From Agroathelia rolfsii (lineage: Eukaryota > Basidiomycota > Agaricomycetes > Amylocorticiales > Amylocorticiaceae), in NCBI GenBank assembly GCA_018343915.1, contig JABRWF010000006.1:744001-808000 (forward strand): a DNA stretch of 64,000 bases, given 5' to 3'. Each line of letters opens with the position of its first letter. Position 1 is the first letter of the stretch. The translations under genes were made by a program, and so were the position numbers. Under the pieces are notes generated by a model that saw only the letters and a program-made list of their open reading frames with translations, had not been told where the DNA came from and did no database searches. Below, piece by piece: positions 1 through 10,008 of this stretch.

Positions 1-492
1 CCTTGAAGACGACCATTGTAGGGAATCAATGAAGCTATTTGTATACTAAAGTTTTTGTATACAGACCAGCCAGCAGCGCGCAATGGTATATTCTTGTTGC
101 TGATGTGCTGTGAGATGAGCATCAATTTGGAGTATAGTATGTTGATGCTAATGATGCCGCAGGTTGTCAGTGCTACTAGTGTGCACAGAAATCCACCGCG
201 ATCGTGACATATTTATGGTGTGATGACTCTGAGAAAGCCCGGGATTGATACTGAATACTAGTACCGTATGTGATGTTCATGCAGCTTGAATCTCAGCCTA
301 TCGTCGAGGATATTCCATATTGTATGGTTATACAAGTCTCTCAAGTCCACATACAGCTCTAACTGTGAGAAAAGCGAGCCAGCCAGTCACAAAATAAAAG
401 CAAGTATTATTTCGCTTGTCGTTGTACTTGGACGCGGTACGCGGACAAACGAATGAAGTAGCTACTACAAAAATCCGTAGCCACATAACTAT

Positions 493-511
493 GGTCACGC
501 GTAGCGTGACC
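493..511. repeat. perfect 8-bp hairpin with 3-nt loop
   Basis: The arms GGTCACGC and GCGTGACC are exact reverse complements around the loop GTA. The hexamer AACTAT (487-492) lies directly before the left arm. The same hexamer lies directly before a similar 9-bp hairpin at 63129-63149, so the two may be copies of one repeat end. Function unknown. Confidence 0.55.
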
Positions 512-636
512 GTGACTCCATCACTCCCATCGAGGCATGGATTGTAACCGCCTACCGCAGTGCATAACTAGCTTCAAGTTGAGTGTCTTTCAAGTTGCCC
601 AAGATCATGTATACACTACCCCTTTATATGATCAAT

Positions 637-682
637 TACAGTGCACACCGAAAGTCTGTCACGCCTTTCGGTGGGCACTGTA
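637..682. repeat. 18-bp imperfect inverted repeat
   Basis: The left arm (637-654, starting TACAGTGCACACC) pairs with the right arm (665-682, ending GGGCACTGTA) at 17 of 18 positions around a 10-nt loop. It could be the fold-back end of a small transposable element or a transcribed hairpin. No flanking target duplication was established. Confidence 0.5.
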
Positions 683-1144
683 GTCGTATATCTAGCATCC
701 AGTCGGATATATTGATGAACCATGTTACAACTACTTAATAATAGTGCTCAGTTCGTTGGGTCGCCGAAACTTTCTACTAGTAGATTTTAAGAGTTATGGC
801 ATGTACTAGTAATCCATCCTGAATCGCAATTAGAAAATGTAATATGATTGGGTTGAAATTTGCTTGTAATACGATATACACTTGATGGGTAATAATGGAT
901 AATAAATGTTACGGCAAAAAAGTACTTGGATCAAAGAGGTAGAAGAGACCAGAAACCAAAGAAATGTGGGGAGGAATGTGCGATATATGAAGGGATAATA
1001 TGAATGTAAGAGCAGTGTGTGATAATACATGCCAAGTACCTTTTGATGGTGGGGGTAAAAACGTCAGGTGGGATAAAGAGATCCAATGGTAGGTAGAAGA
1101 AAAAAGAAAAATAGTCTCCCTTGCCAAAGCAAAACAGCCGCCCA

Positions 1145-4100
1145 TTATCGCGACTCAGCAACAAGGACTTCCAACTCTTGAACAACCTCCGACATCGTAG
1201 GCCGGTCCTGAGGGTCCTGTGCCCACATGCGTTCTATAAGATCCACAATGCCGGGGCACCATTGTTTCTTAAGACCCGAAATAGACGGCCTATGCAAAAT
1301 TCATTCTTGTTTAGACATACTCGACAACACCAAAATGTAATGATCCTGACCTTTGACGCTTTGCTCCTACAGTCTCGTAGATGGCGTGCTCGTTCATACC
1401 CTCCCACGGGAACTTCTTATTTGGCACGTGCCATTGAAGGATTTCCCAATAAACCATAGCGCATGAGAACACGTCCACTTTGTGGTTGTACTTCGGATGC
1501 GCGTGCCATAGTTCGGGGGCCTGCCAGTTGACAGTGCCGACAAGGCTGCGGACCATGGAGCGCGTGGACTGTTTGACCTTCGCAAGACCGAAGTCGGCAA
1601 TCTTGGCAGTGCCCCGTGACGTGATAAGGATGTTAGACGACTTGCAGTCGCGGTGAATGATGGATGGCTTGCTCGAGTGCAAATACTCGAGACCATGCGC
1701 AATGTCGAGCATAATGTTCAATACTCGATAAAGGGTAGGAGGTGGGACGTTGCGGATGTAGTCGAAGAGGTCACCATTGGAACACAATTCACTGACAATC
1801 ATGACCGGCACATCCTTGGTATTCTCGGGAATACTAACACCAAGCTATATGGATATGGAGATTCAGATCCGAATAACGCACTTGTATATCGATTGCACTT
1901 ACAAACCGGACGATGTTCGGGTGATTGAAGCCACCGAGGAGCTTGAGTTCTTTGATGTCCACTGTAAAATAGTGAGCTCTAGATAACGTTGGACCAAAAG
2001 GCATGGATTGACTGACTAGCACTCAGTGTCCCTCTGAATTCGGAGATTGCGATCTTGCGACCTTTAAATTTACCGATAAATACGTCCTTGAATCCTCCGC
2101 TGCCAATCTTCTCAAGCTTAGTCAGCTTATCCGGTGGTATTTCCCGATCTACCAGGCCCAAGCTCTCCAAATCAAGCTCGACCTCAGGCTCAGACTCTTT
2201 TGGATGGCCGGAGATGGGGGGAGTACGGGGTTCATCGAGGTGAACACGGTCAGAAGCAGTGCGATCCAAAACAGGTGTCTTTGGTATGGGTGTTAGACTG
2301 GAGCTCTTGGTTCCTCTGCGACGAGTCTTCCGAGCAGTGGACGGGGGCCTGAGGGTGCCGGTAGACGAAGGAGGTGGGCGAGCTTGGATGTTACGCCATT
2401 GAAGTAAAGAAGCAGCGAGCTGAGGCTTTGTGCCGTCGGTTGAAAGGTCTCGTGCTTCGCAAAGCTTGACCAGATCATCCCGCCGAAGGCGAATAAGGGA
2501 TTTCTTGGTGGCTTCAGCAAGATCGACTATATAATGGTCAGCAGATGGAGAAACATAGGTAACATACAAACCCACTTTCTTCCTCCATAGTCTCCTCTTC
2601 TTCCTCGTCCTCTTCCTCGTCGATCTCAACCTCTTCCTCATCGACCTCAGCCTCTTCCTCAGGATCGACTTCGTTGTTATCATCGTCCTCGCCCTCTTCC
2701 TCATTTGTGTCTTCTTCTCCAATATCCTCTTCCTCCTCTTCCTCAACTTCCTCCTCCTCATCCAGCTCCTCCCCAACCACAACGCCACTCCTGAGTACCA
2801 TGGGCTCATCGACCGCAATCGGCGGGTTTCCGTCCCCCATTAGTGTCTCGGTTTCCGAGTCGTCTTCGACCTCAGCCTCATCGTCGCCATCGCTCTCGCT
2901 GGGAGGTGTATGCATCTGAGCATTCCGCGACCTGAGACGATCCTTGAGCGGAGTCTTGCGGGCACGGGGTGTGGGAGGAGTCGACGCAAGCTCATCGATT
3001 TCTTCATCGTCGTCGTCATTGTGGCCAGCCAGTTCGTCCACTTCCTCGTCATCTATCACGATTTCATCCAAATCGATATCCTCCTGAGCGCCATTGCTTT
3101 TGGGGTGAGATGATTCTTGGCTGCTGCCATTGGAGGGGAGGCGCTTCCGATATTCGCGTTTATTACGTAATCGATTAGGGCTGGGGCTTGTGGCTGAAAT
3201 GGACGCCAACTTTTCCTCGAGCTCTGACAGATCGGTCAGGTCGCTCATCATGCCCACATCGAGATTGGTACTCTGAAGACGCGTCCTTGGCCTGGATGTA
3301 TGCGAGTCTGCAGAGACCTTTCTTGAGCGCGTACGAGTGGCAGGAGGAGATGGTAGCGTCGCATGTCGTGATATGAGAGGAGTGGAGTTGGCCATATTCC
3401 GTGTAGGTGACGAACTAGAGATCAATCAACAATCAGGTTGCTGCTTTTCAACCAAATGAATCAAATTGAGGGGTACTAACCCCGTCTCCGGACTTGACGA
3501 GCCATTTGGACTATCACCATTTGATGCAGCCCCGTTACTCATAGATGTACACCGACTGTTCTTCAGTGGCCTTGATCGTACTTTCGGCATAAGATCGTTA
3601 ACGGTCGCACGACGACGCAGGAGGTTGGATGTATGTGCATTGGGGCGTATGGGACTGGGCAAGAATCCCTCTGTAGCTTCGTCGCCTCCCTCGTCCGAGG
3701 AGTACTCGCTCACAGTCAAAACACTTAACGGTGATGATGGGGGTGGTGCCGCATCATCGCCATCCGCATCATCTCTGATGGATATTATAGCGTGAATCAA
3801 CTGCAGCTTTGTCTGGGACTCGGCATCACCAGAGAGACCAGCCAGATGATAGAGACGGATGAGATCGTCCTTGAGGAGTCGCCGCAGTTGTTTTTCTGTG
3901 GCTTCGGAAATGAAAAAATCATCCGCTAATTTATTTGGGTGGCGCGGATGAACTTGGGCGCTTATTTAGTGAGAATTGAATTGTACATACAGGATTCATG
4001 CTCAACACTCTCTGCGTCCTCGTCAGGAGAAATTTCAACTTCTTCTGAGTTAACGGATAAAGGGTATGAGGATCCGTCCATTTCTGTAGCGCTATGGTTA

Positions 4101-4558
4101 TCGTCACTGGCTTCACTGCTGCCACTGGACGATGTAGATCTCATCGAGCGCTGGCGCTTCGCCTGACGCTTTGCATTAGTATGAAGAGGTGCATTTTCGC
4201 CCGAGTTAGCAACCCGTTTGCGCTTTTCACCGGTCTGTATGCGCATCTCTTCTTGCCCTTCTGAGGAATATTGGATTTTCTCAGTAGGGTGATTACGAGC
4301 TGGAAGACGTCGCAAGTTGTGAGGAATAGGGCCAAGAATTTGACGTCGTTGGCTGCTCGGTCCGTCTGAAGAACGCGGCGAACTAGACGAGGATGCAAGG
4401 GAGGAAGATGTATTTGAGCTCCCGCGCGAAGATGTCAATCTAGACCTAGAAAGAGCAGCAAGGATGCGTTTGCGTGACGATGGTGAACCTCTGAGCGCGT
4501 ATTTTCTATGTATATCCGAGGACGTCACGCGGTGAGTAGGACGGTACTGCTGGGCCAT
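1145..4558 (-). CDS. SAP-domain, TKL-like protein kinase lacking the VAIK lysine
   Basis: A predicted protein of roughly 1,030 residues from several exons. A Ser-rich N-terminus is followed by two SAP-like helix-extended-helix motifs (LLKDDLIRLYHLAG near 3.8-3.9 kb and LRRDDLVKLCEARDLS near 2.5 kb), which in other proteins bind DNA or RNA. They are separated by a very acidic Asp/Glu stretch (about 2.57-2.8 kb). The C-terminal kinase domain has the loop GSGGFKDV, catalytic HRDCKSSN, DFGLA and APELW, so both catalytic aspartates are present. The usual VAIK motif reads IAIS, with Ser for Lys. Splices that keep frame join ...GTLSA to MDIKEL, ...IVRF to LGVSIPEN, and ...GAKRQR to PSISG, ending ELEVLVAESR. 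The start is the ATG before AQQYRP, since the codon two upstream is TTG. The domains are clear, but substrate and pathway are unknown. Confidence 0.85.
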
Positions 4559-4972
4559 TGACAATATAAGGTGAACAATAGGACGTGGTTAGCCGTGGCA
4601 ACTACAGCGCGTGTTGTAGGGCTCAGGCAGGTAAGATGACTAGGCAGAATAGTATACTAAGATAGCGACGATGCAGATGGCAGTAGCATACAGAACACCG
4701 CTAAGGAATAGGCCCGTCGTCGTCGTCGCGGAGAGAGTCGAACTTGTTTGGCCATTGTTTGGTCATCGGATTCCAGATTCGACACAACACATCACCACGT
4801 CAGTGGCTGTGTCGCACCGCCACCTCGCCACAGTTACAGCCACAAGCTACGTATTTGCAAGAAACGTCACTGGCATACTGTTATTATATTTAGTTACCGT
4901 CTGCTAGATATGCGATAATGGGTATACTAGTCCTCTATGAGATGCATTTGTTGTACATAAATCAGAATCACC
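4559..4972. other. intergenic, promoter side of the kinase gene
   Basis: 414 bases between the kinase start and the end of the next minus-strand gene. It should hold the kinase promoter and the neighbour's 3' flank. I see no clear TATA element or other coding potential. Confidence 0.4.
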
Positions 4973-6512
4973 TCATGCTGGATGTCGTTGTATATATTCT
5001 AGATCTCTTTCACGTCTCCTTTCCACGTCGTAGACATCTTTGAATTTACCGCCTATGATGTTAGGATACAAGGCAGACCCTGGATTTCGACGAAAACGAG
5101 TTTCCCAGCGCGCAATTTTATCCCACGTCGCTTGTAGATCAAACGTGTTTGCCTGAAAGGAAACGGTGAAACAAGTGCACAGGTTACGTCCAAACAAATG
5201 ACACGCACAAATTCCGCCTCCCTTTTAGCCCGAGCTTCGTCTCGCATCTTATTCAACTCCTTCCGCCTTTCTTCGTCCTTCTGTGTTTTAGATATGCCTC
5301 GAGGCGCAGACCCCTGGGCGATGAGTCAGTCTAGACCTAGGAAGGAGCCAAATATATTATATTTACGTACTTTGTTGAATAATTCGGCGTAAATAGACGA
5401 GTTGCTCAAGTCGACGTCTGTTCCCATTGGCTTGCGAGGCAAAGGCTTCGCGGACTTGGTAGCAGCCGCAATTTCCATGGCTTTGCGTGTCACATCGGCT
5501 TCCACAGGCGCGTTGGTGTTGACAGGAGTGCCGGCGCTTGTAGGTGTGCTGCTAGATTGTGTAGGAGGAATCTTGTTTTTCTTGATTGGAGGTAGCTTAG
5601 GCCTCTTTGGCACAGATGCGGGATCGCCTTGTACCCCTGGGGCGGAAGTGGACGTAACTGGAGTTGTGGGTGACTTGGACTGATCTTGTTTCGTAACACC
5701 CTACACATGCAAAGTCATAAGTTAGTAAGAAAAACTAAGCCGGAAAGACACACTTCTTTCGGCCCTTCATTTTCCCCAATTTTGAGGGGCTTCTTCGACG
5801 AGGAAGCTGATGACTTGGCTTCCTGAATGGATGCTGCAGCAATTTTACCCTCGTCCCGGGCTGGGACCACTTCCTTCTCCTTGCCTTTGCCCCGTACGGT
5901 GGCCGACGTTGTACCGGCCTTGGATTTGGCGGATGCAGCCTTGGGCTTCGCAGCGGCTTTCTTGGAGCTCTTTGCTGCCTTGGAGGAGGCCTTGCGAGAC
6001 TTAGTCGTTTCCCTCTGGGATACGACATCCACCTCTTCGTCCTCGTCCTCATAGTCAGATTCAGGCGTAGCGGACCTCGGTCTCCTAATTAAGTCAACTC
6101 CATCATCAGAGCGACGGCTACCTGCACGCGATAATGATGGACGATGCTCGTCATGGTCGGACTCTATGCCATCCTCACTCTCGACATCCACCTTGGGCTC
6201 CTCTCTATCATCCCCTGCTTCCTCATCTGAGGATATGGTAGGTGCCAATCGTCGTCTTCGAGATTTGTTTAACCTCGCCGGGACGACATTAACGGCGGAA
6301 TCTTCTTCGCTTTGCGAGTCCACATCACTGAGTACAGGGCCATGCCTCTTGCGCTTCGTAGGGGGTGCCGCGATTTCGTCTTCTTCCACGTCCGAATTAT
6401 CATTCCTAGACCGTGTTGATGCTAGCGATGACTTGCGTTTGGATGTCCCAGCAAAAGAAGAGCTACCTATGCCTTCTGAGTATTTTTCAATAGGCTTTGC
6501 GTATGGCGACAT
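4973..6512 (-). CDS. uncharacterised, low-complexity nuclear-looking protein
   Basis: About 455 residues over four exons. The first two thirds are disordered, with alternating acidic patches (SDVEEDE, DYEDEDEE), Lys/Arg clusters resembling nuclear localisation signals (TKRKRHGP, NKSRRRR) and a Lys/Ala/Ser-rich stretch like a histone H1 tail. The last 60 or so residues are different: ANTFDLQATWDKIARWE, then an aromatic and charged segment ending in DVERRRERDLEYIQRHPA, preceded by a charged coiled-coil-like run (DEERRKELNKMRDEARAK). This looks like a small conserved domain. Splices are in frame: KE|GVTKQ, FNK|GSAPR and EAEF|ANTF. The start MSPYAK is preferred over an ATG 144 nt upstream because the extra segment does not look conserved in composition. 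No family was recognised. A nuclear, perhaps chromatin or RNA-associated, role is inference from composition only. Confidence 0.7.
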
Positions 6513-7638
6513 GATATGAGAAACGGATATCCTAGCGTAGCTGCCTCTGACACCTTGCTCGCGGGTAGTGGAAGAGTTGTCTGCTGCCACAATTATGTAA
6601 GCAATGGGTATCTTCAGGCTGTGGCTGGAGTGTGGCAGCTCATCTCGTGCTGGCACCTCACATAATATCGCTCGCTCCTTGCTGAATGAAATGAAAAATT
6701 AAGGTCAGCCTAAAACTGCTAAAAATTCTTGCCGCAGGAATCAGTTATGATCGCTACAGGCAGCGATCCAACTAAAAGCCTCTCAACTTCAAGTTTTCTT
6801 TTCGGCTCTATTTTACCTTCCACTTCTCCTCTTTCCTAATGAGCTTTTAACATTTGAATGTCTTCCTAACAGGGCTCTCACAATCTTTCAAAAAAATATG
6901 CAGTATCAGCCAGTTAATCAACAAAGATAGACAGCGGTTGCTACAAGGCCTTCCTATCAGAGTCCCGAAGTAGGCTCAAGAAGCGGAATCTTGCATAAGC
7001 CAGATGGAGCTTCCGTCAGCAAACATAGCATACTGACGCCATGCCTGACGAGTAAAGTATTCAAAGTCCCATATGGAGGACGCTTTTACTTCATTTGTGT
7101 CGCGATACATGCAGTCATTTGCAGCGATCTGGGGCAAATACATACACCAGATTTTTTTTAGCTCCAAATTGATGGTGTCTTGGTGCTCTGTCGGATGTAT
7201 CAGGGGTGTGCCTCGATAGCCAATGAGCATTTCATTTGCCGGCGGCAGCCTACCCCGGATTATCGCCAAGGACCCGTGTCTGGTCAATGGAATGAATTGG
7301 TTGCACTTATATTTTGATAATTAGTGCCAAAACGTGGACTGGAAATTGCAGGTACAGCTGGCATGGGTCCCGTTTCAGGCAGGTGAACCTGCATAAGTGG
7401 AAAACGATGGGGTAACTGAACAAGCCCCAGGCGTTCGGCCGTAAGCGAGATGCTTCTTTGTGACTAAAACCCGTTACACTGTAACGATGTGGGGCGTCGG
7501 ACCGAAGTTCATTTCGCTCGGAGCATATCCAGCTCAGCCTCGACCTCTGCTCAAATTCAGCGTTCACAACTTTCTCTCCATCTTCCATTTCCCATTCCCA
7601 TATACGTGTCTTTGCACTCTATACTCTACTCTACAGGC
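6513..7638. other. intergenic between divergent genes
   Basis: Separates the minus-strand nuclear protein from the plus-strand dehydrogenase, so it should hold both promoters. A 103-codon minus-strand frame inside it is listed separately. Pyrimidine-rich sequence just before the dehydrogenase start (7560-7638) fits a fungal 5' leader. Confidence 0.45.
6976..7287 (-). CDS. possible small hypothetical protein or gene fragment
   Basis: A 103-codon open frame with aromatic-rich, protein-like composition in its second half (KASSIWDFEYFTRQAWRQY, then MFADGSSIWLMQDS). I recognise no family, and no flanking exon joins it convincingly. It lies in the spacer between two divergent genes, so chance is a real alternative. 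Confidence 0.22.
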   Translation of the reverse strand: MTRHGSLAIIRGRLPPANEMLIGYRGTPLIHPTEHQDTINLELKKIWCMYLPQIAANDCMYRDTNEVKASSIWDFEYFTRQAWRQYAMFADGSSIWLMQDSAS

Positions 7639-9267
7639 ATGGCATCAACAGCTATTCTCGCTCGCAAAGCACCTGTTCTCAGCCGTGCAGTCATCGCACG
7701 CAGTTCCAATGCGACTTCGTCGCGGTGGAGCATGATGCAGACGCGTCTGAACAGCTCTGCTGCACCTGCAGCGAGCGTTAAGCCACGCACTCTGCCCAGT
7801 TTTTCCATGGAGAACAAGGTGCATATACGAATATCTTTCACATTTGAAATAGCATGTTAAACGGGGTACTTTAGGTTTGCATGGTTACCGGAGCTGCACG
7901 CGGCCTTGGTTATGAATTTTGCCGTGCTTTTGTTGACTCGTGAGCATATAGCTAGTGTCCGCCGGAGCCTGGGTTCAAGACTGAACTAATTTGCTTACAG
8001 TGGATGCAACTCGCTGGCTATCCTCGACCTGAAACAAGAAGAAGCTGCCAAAGCCGCTGAAGAACTTTCCAATGCCTTCCGCTCCGGTACGTCTTCCTTG
8101 CCACCCCAGTTTGCCACCAAATCTCATCCGTTTTCAATCTAGCCAACCCTGAGGTTGACCCAGAGTCCCTGAGAATTATTGGTTTAGGATGCGATGTCTC
8201 TTCGGAGCGATCAGTGCAAAAGGCATTCAACGAAACAATGGACGCCTTTGGTCGCATTGACGCAGTTGTTGCTTCTGCAGGTTTGACCCACTCCCAAATA
8301 CATCTCTGATTTACTCTTAATGACTAATCTGTTTTCCCCTTGTAGGTATTGTTGAAAACTACTCTGCTTTCGAGTGCGTACCATCCTTATCTTGCTGTGT
8401 GGCTACTCACTGAATTATCCTTATCTAGTTATCCCTTCGACCGCATCAAGCGTCTGTATGACATCAACGTTCACGGTGCCTTCTTCACCGCACGTGAAGC
8501 AGCGCGCAATATGATTCCCCAGGGTGGAGGATCAGTTGTGTTGGTTTCATCCATGTCTGCCAACGTACGTCAATTATGTGACGTCATTAGCATAACATAT
8601 ATGGTTCAGTTGCTGACGTAATAATTTACAGATTGTCAATATTCCTCAGGTTAGCTTACTCTAAAAAAAAAAATGCAGCCGGTGTCCGGGATTGTGCTTC
8701 AACTGACCTTCATTCATTGTAGCCTCAAACACCCTACAACGCATCAAAAGCCGGTACGTTTCTTTTTTTTTTTTTCCATGAAATGTATTGAATTGAATAT
8801 CAATATCTTATGGACTCGATTTCTGCGTTGCAGCTGTCAAGCACATGGCATCCTCACTAGCTGTTGAGTGGGCTAAGAAGGGCGTGCGCGTGAACGTTCT
8901 CAGGTAAACATCGCTTAACGGCAAGAGTCAAGCTCCGTGCTCACTAGAGTCCTTTTTCAGCCCCGGATACATGCTTACCAAGCTCACGAAGACCATTTTA
9001 GCGCACGATCAAGACCTCAAGGTGCGTTCTAGTCGACCCTATTACCTGAGTGATACTGACGACATTACAGAAAACATGGGAGAGCCTGACACCAATGGGT
9101 AAAATGGGAGAGCCAGAAGATCTTGCGGTAGGCGACCTGACTTGTTCGCTTTGGGATTGCTGACCTAATAGGCATTTTAGGGTGCTGTCGTTTTCCTGGC
9201 CAGTGATGCATCTCGATTCATGACTGGATCGGAAATCCGTGTGGACGGTGGCTACTGCATCATCTAA
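7639..9267 (+). CDS. short-chain dehydrogenase/reductase, arabinitol/sorbose reductase-like
   Basis: About 318 residues from a dozen or so small exons. Residues 1-50 are rich in Arg, Ser and Ala with almost no acids (MASTAILARKAPVLSRAVIA), like a mitochondrial presequence. A complete classical SDR fold follows: the cofactor loop TGAARGLG, an acidic Asp after the second strand (LAILDLK) that suggests NAD(H) preference, the NAG-like VVASAG, the catalytic Ser in LVSSMS, and the catalytic YNASK pair. After the active site come the SPGY loop and the C-terminal VDGGY usual in this group. The nearest families I can name are fungal D-arabinitol 2-dehydrogenases and sorbose/xylulose reductases. The exact sugar substrate cannot be read from sequence. 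One coding exon (8632-8649) is only 18 nt, between the catalytic Ser and Tyr. Confidence 0.9.
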
Positions 9268-10008
9268 GCGGCTTTTTGGGACCGAGGTTTTCTTTTATTC
9301 TCTTCAAAAGCGCGACCTTCAGGTTCGACGGACAATTCTACTGAACATTTCTTTAATTATCTCTGTTTCCTTGTACATGCTGTTAGACAATATCCATAGA
9401 CGCTTCCTATTACTATCTGTGTTTGTGTGAGATGGCTGATTAACTTTAGTGGATCTGCGTCATAAAGTAAATGTAGGTAGAGATTGCGATTAGCAATATC
9501 GAAGCACTTCTTTCTCTGGGAGCAAATGCGAAATGTCAACATCTCAACTTGTGAGCATTTGCCCAGGACATGGACGCTGCCTATGGCCTTCTTCGATGGG
9601 CCGGCTTTGTGAGGGGCCCATCGGCACCACAATCGTTACTGTCCTACATAAACCCCGTTCGCACTGCCTGTTTGCTTTTGTTCTCCTCTGCAACAGCCAG
9701 CCTGTTCGACCATTCGTTTTTGTCTGGCGAAAAAAAAAACCAGGTAAAATCCAATATTTCCTTAATCAGCCGTGACTGCAGCACAATACTAGCCGAAGAA
9801 CGCGTGCGGCGTCATAGGACTCGCTTCTAATTCAGGAGAACACCGTGATTGGCCCTTTGGCGAATTAACCACTCTTGCCAGCCATCCGTTCGCTATAAAA
9901 CACCTGCCACCTCCTAGCATATGCAAAACCCTTCACTCCCACTACTCATAGTCTGACGCCCATCATCGTTTGTTCTCCCTAATCGTTATTGCGAATCGTA
10001 ACTGACTT
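9268..10008. other. intergenic, WC-2 promoter region
   Basis: Between the dehydrogenase stop and the WC-2 start. The distal part is unremarkable. The last 170 bases look like a core promoter, with ATTGG (inverse CCAAT) near 9848 and a TATA element at 9894-9900. No coding region is supported. Confidence 0.5.
9894..9900 (+). promoter_or_regulatory. TATA-box candidate for WC-2 gene
   Basis: TATAAAA lies 109 bases before the ATG of the WC-2 homologue and about 45 bases after an inverse CCAAT pentamer. Position and sequence fit a fungal core promoter, but no start site is known. Confidence 0.45.

Larger units (their letters stand above)
1..1144. other. gene-poor left end
   Basis: No coding region can be supported here. 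Short reading frames at 830-1140 are low-complexity or lie just downstream of the kinase stop codon, so they are probably its 3' flank. The only structures I see are two hairpins, listed separately. The flank is AT-rich with several ACTAGT-like hexamers. Confidence 0.5.

Noticed and set aside
2674..2919. Plus-strand Ser-rich frame opposite the kinase gene
   Set aside because: It is the complement of the Asp/Glu codons in the acidic stretch of the kinase protein and has no features of its own.
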